DNA from: Plasmopara viticola | Taxonomy: Eukaryota; Oomycota; Peronosporomycetes; Peronosporales; Peronosporaceae | Direction of reading: 5' to 3' | Assembly (NCBI GenBank): GCA_001695595.3 | Contig: MBPM02000054.1 | Location: 248,001-312,000, forward strand | DNA length: 64,000 nucleotides | Part shown: positions 1 through 9,134 of the stretch, in pieces | Layout of the letters: each line of letters opens with the position of its first letter | Numbering within the stretch: the first letter of the stretch is position 1 | The notes under the pieces: generated by a model | Told to the model about the DNA's origin: nothing | The model's database searches: none | What the model saw: the letters and a program-made list of their open reading frames with translations, nothing else | Position numbers and translations under genes: made by a program

Positions 1-606
1 GGAGACTTTATGACGCTTACCCGTGTCTAGTTGCCGAAGGCACACCCTTCACACAGCTCCCACTTGTTTATTGACTTAAAACAATACTTGCTCCATAGTC
101 ATTTGCAGCAATAGTGTAAACCCGCCGTGACCAATGTGACCTAGTCAAAGTTATCAGAGGTTCAAAGAAGTGTCCCCATGGTATCCCAGAGTGCTATCGA
201 CATTGACCTCGTTCACAGAAATTGGCTTCGAGCACAGCTTAAATCGTTTTTTTGCCTCCGCGAGTGCCTCGCTTCCAGCGAGGACCTTTGGCAGCCGTCG
301 CGCTTAAAGTAATTGGGCCGTTATCATTCGTAAAGCATCCAATAGAGAAAAAATCGCGCGAAAGTTTGGGGGGGGGTCATACCGACGTAAGAACAATCTT
401 CATCATTCCGCGGGACGTTGTTATCGGCATTACAATATCGTTCGTTCCCGCTGTTTGAACTATGCTGTCACCTGCGAAAGGCATGTCGAGTGGGCTAACT
501 TCTTTGTAGTTTTTCGTATATGCTTTCGAGCACGTCATGAGTTAAGTGGCATTCGAGTCAACCAGAAACGCACGGCTTAACTTGGCGGCACATGCAGCTC
601 CTCCGA
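1..606 (-). pseudogene. Clade A copia pol fragment (protease to pre-integrase), decayed
   Basis: Read on the minus strand, positions 590-545 give a protease-like box (VDSNAT in place of VDSGAT). The protease tail follows, and at 130-1 part of the zinc-binding pre-integrase segment (ELCEGCA, a CxxC pair). Stops and frameshifts are frequent and no long frame survives. The same stretch is better kept at 18421-18939 on the minus strand, which is how I aligned it. Gag is missing because an LTR of opposite orientation begins at 615. The left end is cut by the window. The copia assignment is secure; exact limits are approximate. Confidence 0.6.
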
Positions 607-614
607 CCGAGAAA

Positions 615-870
615 TGTTATCCACAGAGTATTCGTTACTCTGCGCCAGCAATAATGTACTGATAGGTGATACCGGTCAACGATGCGACCAAGCAATAGTG
701 ACGTCATGGGTAGGCGTGTGGACGGGCACAATTGTTCTGAGTTCGCCCGGATGACAAGTCGTTGTGATTGGTTTCGATAAATAATTAATTAGACGTAGCA
801 AGTAGTTGCGAACTAAGGGCCTCATAAACATGTTCACTTTGCTCTAGTGCTCGATTTGCTCAATTCATTA
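615..870 (+). repeat. LTR, type A2-like (5' LTR of a decayed clade A element)
   Basis: Starts TGTTATCC and ends before a mutated primer site (GGTCGTGAGTTC, 871-882). The middle matches the LTRs of the tandem array at 47-59 kb: GCGACCAAGC, then a TGACGTCA palindrome at 699-706, then GCCCGGATG, CTGATTGG-like and TAGTTGCGAACTAAGG blocks. It is more diverged than the array copies, so probably older. The 5' edge is set from the TG and is approximate. Confidence 0.65.
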
Positions 871-874
871 GGTC

Positions 875-1660
875 GTGAGTTCAGGTCCCACAACTTTTGC
901 TCTAAACAACGACTCCGCTATTTGCGATGGCCATCTCGACCTTAAGTCGTATCAACAAAGCCTATGGAGGCCAACTTTCGCAAACACAAGTTCAAGATGC
1001 AGATATTGCTCAAGGAACGCGATCTATTGGAGGTCATTCCCGAGAAGGTCAGACTTGAGCACTGCCTCTCCACGCTGGACCAAGCCGCGTTCAAGAGGAA
1101 GTCACGCAAGGCCATGACGATCATCCGTCTCGCAATCAAAGATTCGCAACTGCCTCTGGTCCGGTTGGCTGACGGTTGTGCATGATGCATGGTCACATCT
1201 GACGTCGCTTTCCGAGAAGAAGACTTTGATCAACAAGTTCTTTCTTCGTCGACGCTTCTTCGCGAAAATGATGCGTGAAGGTGATGATGAGCTAAGGCAG
1301 ACTAACAAGATCAAGACGCTGGCGGAACAGCTCGATGCGGTGGACGCTCCGGTCATTGAAGACGACTTAGACATTACGCTTCTAACAAATTTGAAAGATG
1401 CGTTTGCATTTCAAATTACGGTGTCGGAGTCTCGATCAGACTCGCTTGAACGAAAGCTCGTAACGTCTCGACTACTCTTCGAAGACATGAAGCGCTAGGA
1501 GCAAGGTAGTGACGCTGATGGAGCGACCTGCAAGCAAGGTCAAGCGCTCATGCTAAGCGACAACGGACGGCGTAATGAACCGATGGAGACTAGCAGCGCC
1601 TGCCATTCCTGTGGTGAAAGCGGGTAGTGGATTGCCAAGTCTCCTTCCTGTATAGCTCTG
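875..1660 (+). pseudogene. gag: Clade A gag pseudogene
   Basis: Structural Gag remnant. The usual ATG inside the primer site has become GTG at 875. The capsid-like (UBN2-type) region is split over two frames, 964-1185 (FKMQILLKERDLLE, AAFKRKSRKAM) and 1178-1498 (HDAWS, NKFFLRRRFF, KTLAEQLDAV, LVTSRLLFEDMKR). The zinc knuckle at 1600-1650 keeps CHSCGESG but then hits a stop where its His should be. It is downstream of the 615-870 LTR in the same orientation, so this is the 5' part of one old element. Not functional. Confidence 0.8.
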
Positions 1661-2812
1661 CAAGAACGCGAAGCGGCAGCAACCGCAGCGTGCAAACACG
1701 CGCAGCTAGGGGAATACGCTGGCGGAGATACCAGTGTCGCCAAGGACAGCTGTGTGTGGTTGGTTGACTTGGTGTAACGCAGCACATGACGAGCTCCGAC
1801 ATGTACATGAAGAAGTACAGTTCATCCCTTCCGGACTTGGATCTTGCAATTGACGGTTTTGATAAAGCAGTTGGTACGGGTGGTATTATCATAACCATGA
1901 CAACTCCATGTGGTGACGAAAAAAGACTTGCTTATGAACGTGTGGCATATTCCCAAGCTTTCGCACAGTTTGTTTTTTTGTCGGCCGCTTTTGTAAGGAT
2001 GTCAGCCGGATGACGTTTGAGAGCGACGGATGCTACGCGCAAGCAAGAGACTTTCATTGGAAACTTGGCTCCCGAAAAGGTTAAGGACTGTTTTTTTAAA
2101 TTGTGCGTGAGGCCAACTCTCACGCACGGGACAAATGCAATTAGTTCGTCGGGATGTCATGGGAATACCACTTTAAACCTCTGGCATCTTCGACTTGGTC
2201 ACATTGGTCGTGCTGGCCTGGATACCATTATCAAAATGAGCTATGGCACTGGTATCGATTCGAGATCGGTGAGCCTGTGGGAGCTCTGCAATGGTTGCGC
2301 GCTCGGTAAACAAACAAGGGTGAGCTTTACGAAGTCATCCCCAAGTCGTACCAAAAGAGCTTAAAGTCATACGGCGTGACGTTTGTGGGCCGATGCAAAC
2401 ACCAACATTCGGTGTAAGCGCTATTTCATCACGTTCATCGACGAAAAATCGCATTTTGCGTCGTTTTTCTGCTGAAAAGTAAATCCGAGGTCGCCGACTA
2501 GTTTGTCAGATTCGTTAAATTGCCCGATACACAGACAAACAAGCGTGAAAAGACGATTCGATGTGACAATGACGGCGAATGTACTTCTGGTGTAATGACC
2601 AAGTTATGTGCAAGACGTGGTATACTTCATAAATCTACGCCCTTGTACACTCCTGAGCTGAATGGGGTAGCTACACGGAAATACCGTACGCTTGTGGAGT
2701 ACGCCCGCTGTAGATGGAGCATGCTGGCTTATTTAAGTCATACTGGGGTGAAGCAGTGATGACCGCCACATTTCTTTGGAATCGATGCCCAACGCGTGCT
2801 GTTAATCACGAC
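1661..2812 (+). pseudogene. pol: Clade A pol pseudogene (protease, pre-integrase, integrase front), cut by a C-type LTR
   Basis: The aspartic protease motif near 1765 is destroyed (VDLV then stop, where VDSGAT is expected). The protease tail (1786-2013) is badly decayed. The pre-integrase segment at 2160-2330 is recognisable: LWHLRLGHIG, then CNGCALGK, so the HHCC zinc-binding residues are present. The integrase core follows at 2376-2760, with CDNDGECTSG for the second catalytic Asp region and YTPELNGVA where the catalytic Glu region should read NGVAER. Homology stops exactly at 2812, where a different LTR begins. RT and RNase H of this copy are absent. Confidence 0.75.
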
Positions 2813-3094
2813 TGTTGTGGGTTGACGGTTGAAATATCAATAAACTATGTCCAAGTCGATCCTGCGTAATTACGGCGTTTTTACTGATGATAAGACGCAT
2901 AAGATGATTGGGTGACCTTTAGATGATATATAGTGGAACTACATATAAATCAGGTAGCTTAAGCAAACCCCACAAAAAAAATTGACTTTCAAATTTTCCT
3001 TCTCCAGCACAGTCGTCTCTACTCTACAAGTGTGGCCTTCCTTCGCACTTTCAAAGCTTTTCCTTTCTCGTCCAGTGCTCAACCAAATTAAGCC
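2813..3094 (+). repeat. LTR type C (5' LTR of a clade B element)
   Basis: 282 bp starting TGTTGTGGGTTGACGG. It is followed directly by a primer site GGTTATGAGCCT (3095-3106), and the gag ATG lies within that site at 3099. It is the plus-strand counterpart of the minus-strand LTR at 11541-11831; both share the blocks AATTACGGCGTTTTTACTG and ACATATAAATC. The terminal CAACA is decayed here (AAGCC). Confidence 0.75.
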
Positions 3095-3098
3095 GGTT

Positions 3099-3956
3099 AT
3101 GAGCCTAAGCACGATGTCCTCTGTCCAAGATACCGCCTACTAAGATCTCAATTGACAAGTATAGTAGGTGCAGCTACGCGACATGGAGCCGATACATGCG
3201 TGGCGTTTTTCTGACCAAGTCGACGTGGCACATAGTCAACCGAAAATAAACCTTACCTTCGCCGACTCTCGCGTTAGGAGGAGTTCGGCAAACTGAGCAA
3301 CATTGCGTTTGGTTTAATGCTGCTGCACATGAGCGCGGATTACCATCACGTAGTGGGTGACTGTGAAGAAGCATGAGTCGCATGGGCACGGTTGAAAACT
3401 CTCTACGGGGGATCGCAGAGGGTAGGGCGGGTTTTCCTGGAGCGACAGCTGTTCAGCTAGAGATGGTGGAAGGCGGCAATGTGATGCATCATTGCAATGA
3501 GGTCCTCAACATCAGCGTGAAGCTCAGCAGCATCGGCGCTAAGATGAAGGACGAGGAGGTGGTGATCTGCCTGCTTCGTAGTCTCCCCGAAAGCTACGAG
3601 AACGTGGTGATCAATTTGAAAATGAGCACCGCAGAGCTGAAGACGCAGGACATGGTGAAGGTGCTCACGAACGAGCATATCAAGCGACAAGGCGAGAAGA
3701 CTGCGTCTGTCTAGGTCGAAAAAGCAGCGAAAGCTTTTATCTCCGAGCGCGAAGTGCGTCGCTGCACGTACTGCGGGAAAGTGGGGCATGTGATGGACCA
3801 AGCAGAAAGAAAAGAACCGAGGAGGAGCACGACGCGGCCAAAGTGGTCACGGTGTAGCAACATAGAGTGGCAAGACTGGTGCGACGACGACGATTTTGAC
3901 GCGGTCGCATTTGCAGTCTCCATGGAGTGCGGCGTGTCGACATGCAAGAAGTTCCA
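3099..3956 (+). pseudogene. gag: Clade B gag pseudogene
   Basis: Gag with the clade B signatures. The N-terminal part (3150-3372, [20 protein letters not shown]) is broken by frameshifts. 3373-3714 is an open stretch carrying [30 protein letters not shown] and [12 protein letters not shown], ending at a TAG. The zinc knuckle near 3760-3805 reads CTYCGKVGHVMDQ; the final Cys of the CCHC box has been lost in a short deletion before QAERKE. A frame of 150 codons (3754-4203) then runs into protease. It lies 3' of the 2813 LTR and its primer site. Confidence 0.8.
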
Positions 3957-6543
3957 AGGAACGTGGGCCATCGACAGTGGCGCCACACACCACATTTGCA
4001 ACGGCAAGGCCAAGTTCGTCAAAATCAAGGAGTGCGACGACGGGGAATTGACCGTGGCCAACGGGCACACCGTTAAGATTTTGGGTGTGGGGACTGTGGT
4101 GCAACAAGTCTCTGCCCAACGGCACAACGCGCGACATCAGGATCGAAGACGCTCTCTACGACCGAAGCATGAACAAGAATTTGCTGTCGGTGCTCCAAAT
4201 TAATAGCAGCAGACAGTTCATGGTGATCTTTGATGGTGCTGAAATGCACATTGTGCGGAAGAAATCTCGACAAGTCGTTGCCGCCGCAGACCTCGTCGAC
4301 GGCCTGTACAGGGTCCGCGTGCCACGCGCAAGCGCCAACTCCATCTGAACAAGCCCAAGTACAAGCCATTCGAATTCCAGCAGTTCGACAACTGCGGGCC
4401 AATGGAGCAAGAATCGCTTAATGGAAGCAGGAATTTGCTGCTCATCACCGACAAGGCCTCTGGTTGCATGACCGGCTTCTGCATTCGCGCCCGCTCGGAG
4501 AGTGAACGATGTCTCCGAAGCTTCATTACAAACGTGGAGCGCCAGTTTAACGCCAAAATCAAGTACGTGCGTCACGATGGGGCCAAGGAGTTCAGGACAA
4601 GATCGCTTGTGGCCTTCTACGAAGAGCACATTGAAGTGAAGCCAGCCGTTCGGTACGCACACCAGAGGAACGGTACTGCTGAGCGCGCAAACAGGACCAT
4701 TGTGACGATCGACCGCGGCATGCTTCACCACGCCGGCGTGGGCAGGCGTTTTTGGGCTGAAGCGGTGATGACGGCTACATTAAGAATCGACTGCCGTCCC
4801 CCAGATATCCGGGAAAACGCCGTACGAGATTGTGTTCAAGTCGAGGCTCAACGTGAAGCACATGCGAGTCTTCGGGTGCAAGGCCTACGTTTTGACGCCG
4901 AAGGAGAAGCGACAGAAGTGGGACCCAAAAGCTCGTAAAGGCATTTTCATGGGCTACGAGGAATGGCCCAAGGCGATATTTCGGCGAGCAAGTGCAAATG
5001 CAGTTGAAGCGAGCGACAGCGCCGAGCCGAAGACCTTCCAAGATGCCGTAAACGGGCCCGATCAAGTTCACTAGCGCAAGGCCATTCGTGCGGAACTCAA
5101 GTCGATGAGTTTTTGTGGGGTGTTTCGTGCTGCCAAACTACCCAAAAATAGTCGCGCGGTTGACACCAAGTAGGTATTCGAAATCAAGCGTAAAGCGGAC
5201 GGATCCATCGAGAAGCACAAGGCTCGACTCGTCGCGAAGGGCTTCGTGCAGAAGTACGGCACTGTTTACACAGAGATGGTATCTCCTGTCTTGTAGTACG
5301 TGACACTTCGCATGATCATCGCCATTATCAAGCTCTTCGAATGGCCTCTGGATCAATTTGACGTCGTCACTGCCTTTCTGTACGGATTGTTGAAGGAAAA
5401 GGTATTCTGCTGCGTGCCCGAGGATGTTGAGCTGGACGACGATTTTGACTACGTGGAGCTTCTGAAGGCGATCTACGGCCTCAAGCAAGCTTCAAGAGTA
5501 TGGAACGAGACTTTTGACGAGAACGTTCGCTCGATTAAATTTCGCGCCGCAAGCTACGATCCGTGTCTCTACATCAAGGATGTCAACGGCGAATGCGTTC
5601 TTCTGTTAGTGTACGTCGACGACGTTCTGATCACCAGAAGCTCCAAGACAGTGAATAATGAAGTCAAGCGCCAGCTTAAGGGTCGATTTGAGATGACCGA
5701 CAGTGGCAAGTGTTCCTTCATTCTCGGCATCGAAGTCATCGACAACAAGGACGGGAGCGTGACGTTAAGCCAAGCGCGCTACATCAACGACATTTTGGAG
5801 CGTTTTGGCATTCATAGTTGCAAACATATTGCAAGTCCCGTTGATCCCAACATGCGGCTTGTTTTAAGTGATGTCTTGACCAAGTTAAACGCTCCGTTTC
5901 GTGAAGCTGTCGGTACATTCATGCACTTGATGACCTCGACTCGCCCGGACATTGCCTTTGCAGTCGGATATGTTTCGCGCTTCATTGAGAACCCGCAAGT
6001 GGAACATTGATTGGCCGTCAAGAGTATTTCTCGCTATCTTCAAAGCACCAAGTCTTGCGGAATTCGCTTTATTACAGACAAGGGCGTGGACGTTCGCGGC
6101 TACTCCGATGCTGACTGGGCCGGCGACTACAGTAACCGTAAGTCGACTTCCGGTGTCGTGGGTTTCAAGAAGCAGTCCAGCGTATCGCTATCCACAAGCG
6201 AAGCCGAATACATCGCGCCAAGTTTGGCGACCCAAGAGGGCAAGTGGGTTCACGAGCTACTGTGCGAGATTTTGGCGGCTTCGGGCAAAGAAACTACAGA
6301 CTTGAAGATATTCAAGGTCAATAAGTCGTGTATTAAGATGACCAAGGAACCCTGTCAACCATGGCCGCGCCAAGCACATCGACATCAAGTACCATCAAAT
6401 CCGCGATCAAGTGAAGCGAGGGGAAGTTCTCGTCGACTACTGCGAAACTGCGACCATGCTAGCGGACATCATGACGAAGGGACTCGTGGGACCTCGTCAC
6501 ATGGACTTGACGATGGCTTTTGGCATCCACGCGTTTTCGCATT
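3957..6543 (+). pseudogene. pol: Clade B pol pseudogene: protease, integrase, RT, RNase H
   Basis: Domains in order: protease near 3963-4000 ([12 protein letters not shown], catalytic Asp intact); integrase 4402-4780 (HDGAKEF, HQRNGTAERANR, FWAEAVMTA, so two acidic catalytic positions and the Glu are visible); integrase C-terminal GYEE box near 4950; RT 5160-6010 with YVDD intact at 5612-5623; RNase H 6011-6400 (GYSDADWAGD, SLSTSEAEYIA). The HHCC pre-integrase finger is missing: sequence jumps from GLYRVRVPRA (about 4330) to KPKYKPFEF. Stops sit at 5071, 5174, 5296 and 6008, and the RNase H tail shifts frame after 6350. A 236-codon RT frame survives (5300-6010). Confidence 0.85.
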
Positions 6544-6552
6544 GAGGGGGCG
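6544..6552 (+). promoter_or_regulatory. Polypurine tract of clade B element
   Basis: GAGGGGGCG directly before the TGTT of the 3' LTR, right after the RNase H stop. The same tract precedes the LTRs at 22413 (GAGGGGGCG) and 36404 (GAATGGGCG). It is the expected plus-strand DNA primer. Confidence 0.6.
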
Positions 6553-6863
6553 TGTTACCGGTTCATGCTGACCAGTCCCGTATGGGTTCACTTGGTACAC
6601 TGTAACAACTTGTACCCACTAACCGATTAGCCCGAATCGGTCAATTCGATCACACGTTGATTAGACGAGTAGGTTAAGTGGATGAGTAAGAGATGATTGT
6701 GATTAGTCGAACTAAATGATAGGAAGAGCTAGTGCATGTCTCATCAGCTAGAACTAACATTGAATGAATCACTTCTGAATCTCCATTCAAACCCTCAAGT
6801 GCCTTCTTCGCTTCGGTTGCCTCACCTCCGTCTCCTATCCAGTTCTCAAAGTCACCTACCATC
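6553..6863 (+). repeat. LTR type B (3' side of the 2813-6863 element)
   Basis: Begins TGTTACCGG and carries type B blocks: the accgatt/aatcggt dyad at 6622-6641, CACACGTTGATTAGACGAG, GGAAGAGCTAGTGCATGTCTC, and CAAGTGCCTTCTTCGC. It does not resemble the 5' LTR (type C) of the same element, so the two ends come from different lineages. The right edge is uncertain by a few bases (CATC or CATCA). Confidence 0.65.
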
Positions 6864-7382
6864 ACGACTGTAATATACAACAAGAACCGCCTTCCCTCAC
6901 CAAAAATAAAAAATAAGACTCCATTCGAGATCATTTACAAGCTCAAGCCTAGTGTTGGACATATGCGTGTCTTTGGGTATCGAGCCTACCTTTTGATTTC
7001 GAAGGAAAGGAGGCTCAAGTGGGACCCCAAGTCTCGAGTATGTGTGTTTGTAGGCTATGAAGAAATGTCCAAAGCATATCGAGTCTAACCTAGCAAATAG
7101 TGATCAGTCGGGACGTAAAGTTTGATGAATCAAGTTTTAGTGATTTGGAAGTCAACATATTTGACGACATTAAGGACGTGAACTTGAACTTCGACTCACT
7201 CGAAATAGAAGACGACGAATTCACATACACGACGAATTTCAAGCATACAGGTAAGCGCAAGCTGCGACAACACGAACAGAACCAAAAAAATTCAAGTCCC
7301 GAGAATCGTGAAGCAGGTTTGGAAGAAACAAGTGCTTCTGAAGAAATGAACCCTCGTCAAACCATGCGGCAATCTCGTGTGC
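6864..7382 (+). pseudogene. Clade B integrase C-terminal fragment (copy 1 of a duplicated, inverted block)
   Basis: Starts inside integrase (KTPFEIIYKLKPSVGHMRVFG) and continues through the LKWDPKSR and GYEE boxes to the acidic linker before RT (7100-7380, FDESSFSDLEVN, KRKLRQHEQNQ, NPRQTMRQSR). The left side is cut by the LTR ending at 6863. The right side ends at the edge of an inverted segment. It is closely matched by 20390-20860 in the second copy. Stop codons at 7087 and frameshifts make it non-coding. Confidence 0.75.
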
Positions 7383-8002
7383 AGACCATGAATTGCCTTG
7401 TCGAGTACGAGACAGTCAGAATTCTTGTGAAGTTCGACCTCTTCTGGTGGAGTGCAGTAAACAGCTTCCTTCATTCTTCCATACAGGAATAGCTGTCTCT
7501 ACATCCAATTGGACTAGTGGCCACTCAAAGTACTTCGTCAAGGCGATGACCATTCGTAACGTTACGTACTCGACCACAGGCGAAAACGTTTCTGTATAGT
7601 CAATCCCATGTTTCTGTCGAAAGCCCTTTGCCACGAGTCGAGCCTTGTATTTCTCAATTGAGCCGTCGGCCTTTCGCTTGATCTTGAAGACCCCTTTGGT
7701 TCCGATAGCATGTAGTCCTGACGGCAACTTTGCAGCTCGAAAGACTTGACGAAGTCGCAATAAATTAAGATCCGCACGAATAGCTTTGCGCCAATGAAGC
7801 TGATCAGGTTCACTTACAGCATCTTAATAAGTGGCTAGTTCGGATAAGTCGTAAGCTTCGACAGTGTTTACACTCGCACGCAAGAATGTCGGTGAAGTTG
7901 AGTCGATGTTTTCGTCCTCGGAAGCATGAGCTTCTTGGCCAACGCTAGATCCTGTTTCTGAAACAAGCTTCTTGCGTATGGAGTCAAACTTTCGATGGCT
8001 TT
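7383..8002 (-). pseudogene. Inverted RT N-terminal segment inside plus-strand pol (copy 1)
   Basis: About 620 bp reads as RT on the minus strand while both neighbours read as pol on the plus strand. On the minus strand: linker (QSHRKFDSIRKK, HASEDENID), [63 protein letters not shown], then VYCTPPEEVEL and KAIHGL. Plus-strand RT resumes with GHQVSAFDPCL, so about 15 codons (KQASRVWNETF region) are lost at the right breakpoint. The same inversion, with the same breakpoints, is present at 20861-21480. Confidence 0.85.
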
Positions 8003-8842
8003 GTGTGTTCGATTGGACATCAAGTTTCAGCCTTCGATCCGTGCCTTAACATCAAGATTTCGACCAACCACTGCGTGCTACTACTGGTATATGTTGATGA
8101 TGTTTTGATTACTGGGAGTTCAACAGCGTTGATTGCAGATACGAAAATCGCCTCGAAGAATCGCTTTGAGATGACCGATAGTGACAAGTATGCGTTTGTC
8201 CTGGGCATTGAGCTTGTATACAACGACAACGGCAGCGTTACAATATGTCAACGGCAATACATCAATGACATTCTCAAGCGATTCGGTATGGATGATTTCG
8301 AGTCAGTTATTAGTTCAAAAGACACTAGCACAAAGCTCGTGCCAAGCGACCCTCCAACCAAGGTAAATGCGCCAATTCGAGAAGTGGTCGGAGCTCTCAT
8401 GCATCTCACGACAGCGACGCGGCCGGACATTGCGTTTGCAGTTGGCTATGTATTACAATTCATGGGAAACACACCGATTGAGCATTGGACTGCAGTCAAG
8501 CGTATATTATGCTATTTGCGAGATACAAAATCTCATGGTATTTGTTTTTACCCTGGCAACAATGTCGACTTTAGTGGATACTCGGACGCAGATTGGGCAG
8601 GTGATCACACCGACCGCGAGTCGACTTCTGGTCTCACTTCCATACTGATGAGTGCTCCGGTTAGCTGGGGAAGTAAAAAGCAGTCAAGCGCTTTATTGTC
8701 AACCAGCGAAGCGGAGTACATTGCCACGAGCTTAGCGGTTCACGAAAGTAAGTGAGTTCATCGCTTACTGTGCGAGATTCTGGATGCGGCAGGTGAGCCT
8801 GGACCGGAGCTCAAGATTCTTGATGACAACCAGTCGTGCCTC
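8003..8842 (+). pseudogene. Clade B RT C-terminal half and RNase H (copy 1)
   Basis: An open stretch of about 250 codons (8003-8755) with RT motif YVDD at 8090-8101, NRFEMTDSDKYAFVLGIEL, QYINDILKRFGM, then RNase H (GYSDADWAGDHTDR, LLSTSEAEYIATS). It ends in RNase H at the DDNQSC box where a minus-strand LTR starts at 8843. The catalytic YVDD and RNase H DxD-like residues look intact, but the N-terminal RT half is inverted upstream, so no full enzyme can be made. The YVDD-containing part is deleted in the sister copy at 21.5 kb. Confidence 0.8.
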
Positions 8843-9134
8843 TGAAGAAGGTCAAGTGTGCACCAGTTGGTAAAATGCAAAGTGAATATATTTATGAGGT
8901 CCTTAGTTCGCAACTACATGCTACCTCTAAGCCAATTATTTATCGGAGCCAATCAGAACGACTCACCACCCGGTCGCAATCATCTTCCCAACCCAAAATC
9001 GATCTTCTGCCCATTTTGAATCTGCTCCTTCACGCAGTCATCAGCTGATTGCAGATCCCGGTACTTACAGATATGTAGTCGCTGATCGAAACAGTTCTTC
9101 GCGAGAATCTTCGACAACAGTCGTATCCTCAACA
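8843..9134 (-). repeat. LTR type A1, minus strand (3' LTR of the 9135-11540 fragment)
   Basis: 292 bp. On the minus strand it starts TGTTGAGGATACGACTG and ends CTTCTTCA. A polypurine tract GAGTGGGAG (minus strand, 9135-9143) sits directly before it, after RNase H, as expected for a 3' LTR. It holds the usual TATAAATATA and TAGTTGCGAACTAAGGAC blocks in reverse. Confidence 0.8.

Noticed and set aside
2808..6868. ACGAC on both sides of the 2813-6863 element, looking like a target duplication
   Set aside because: The LTRs at the two ends are of different types, and the flanks (clade A integrase on the left, clade B integrase overlapping the same MTA region on the right) do not join into one host sequence. 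A 5-bp match with a flexible right edge can be chance.
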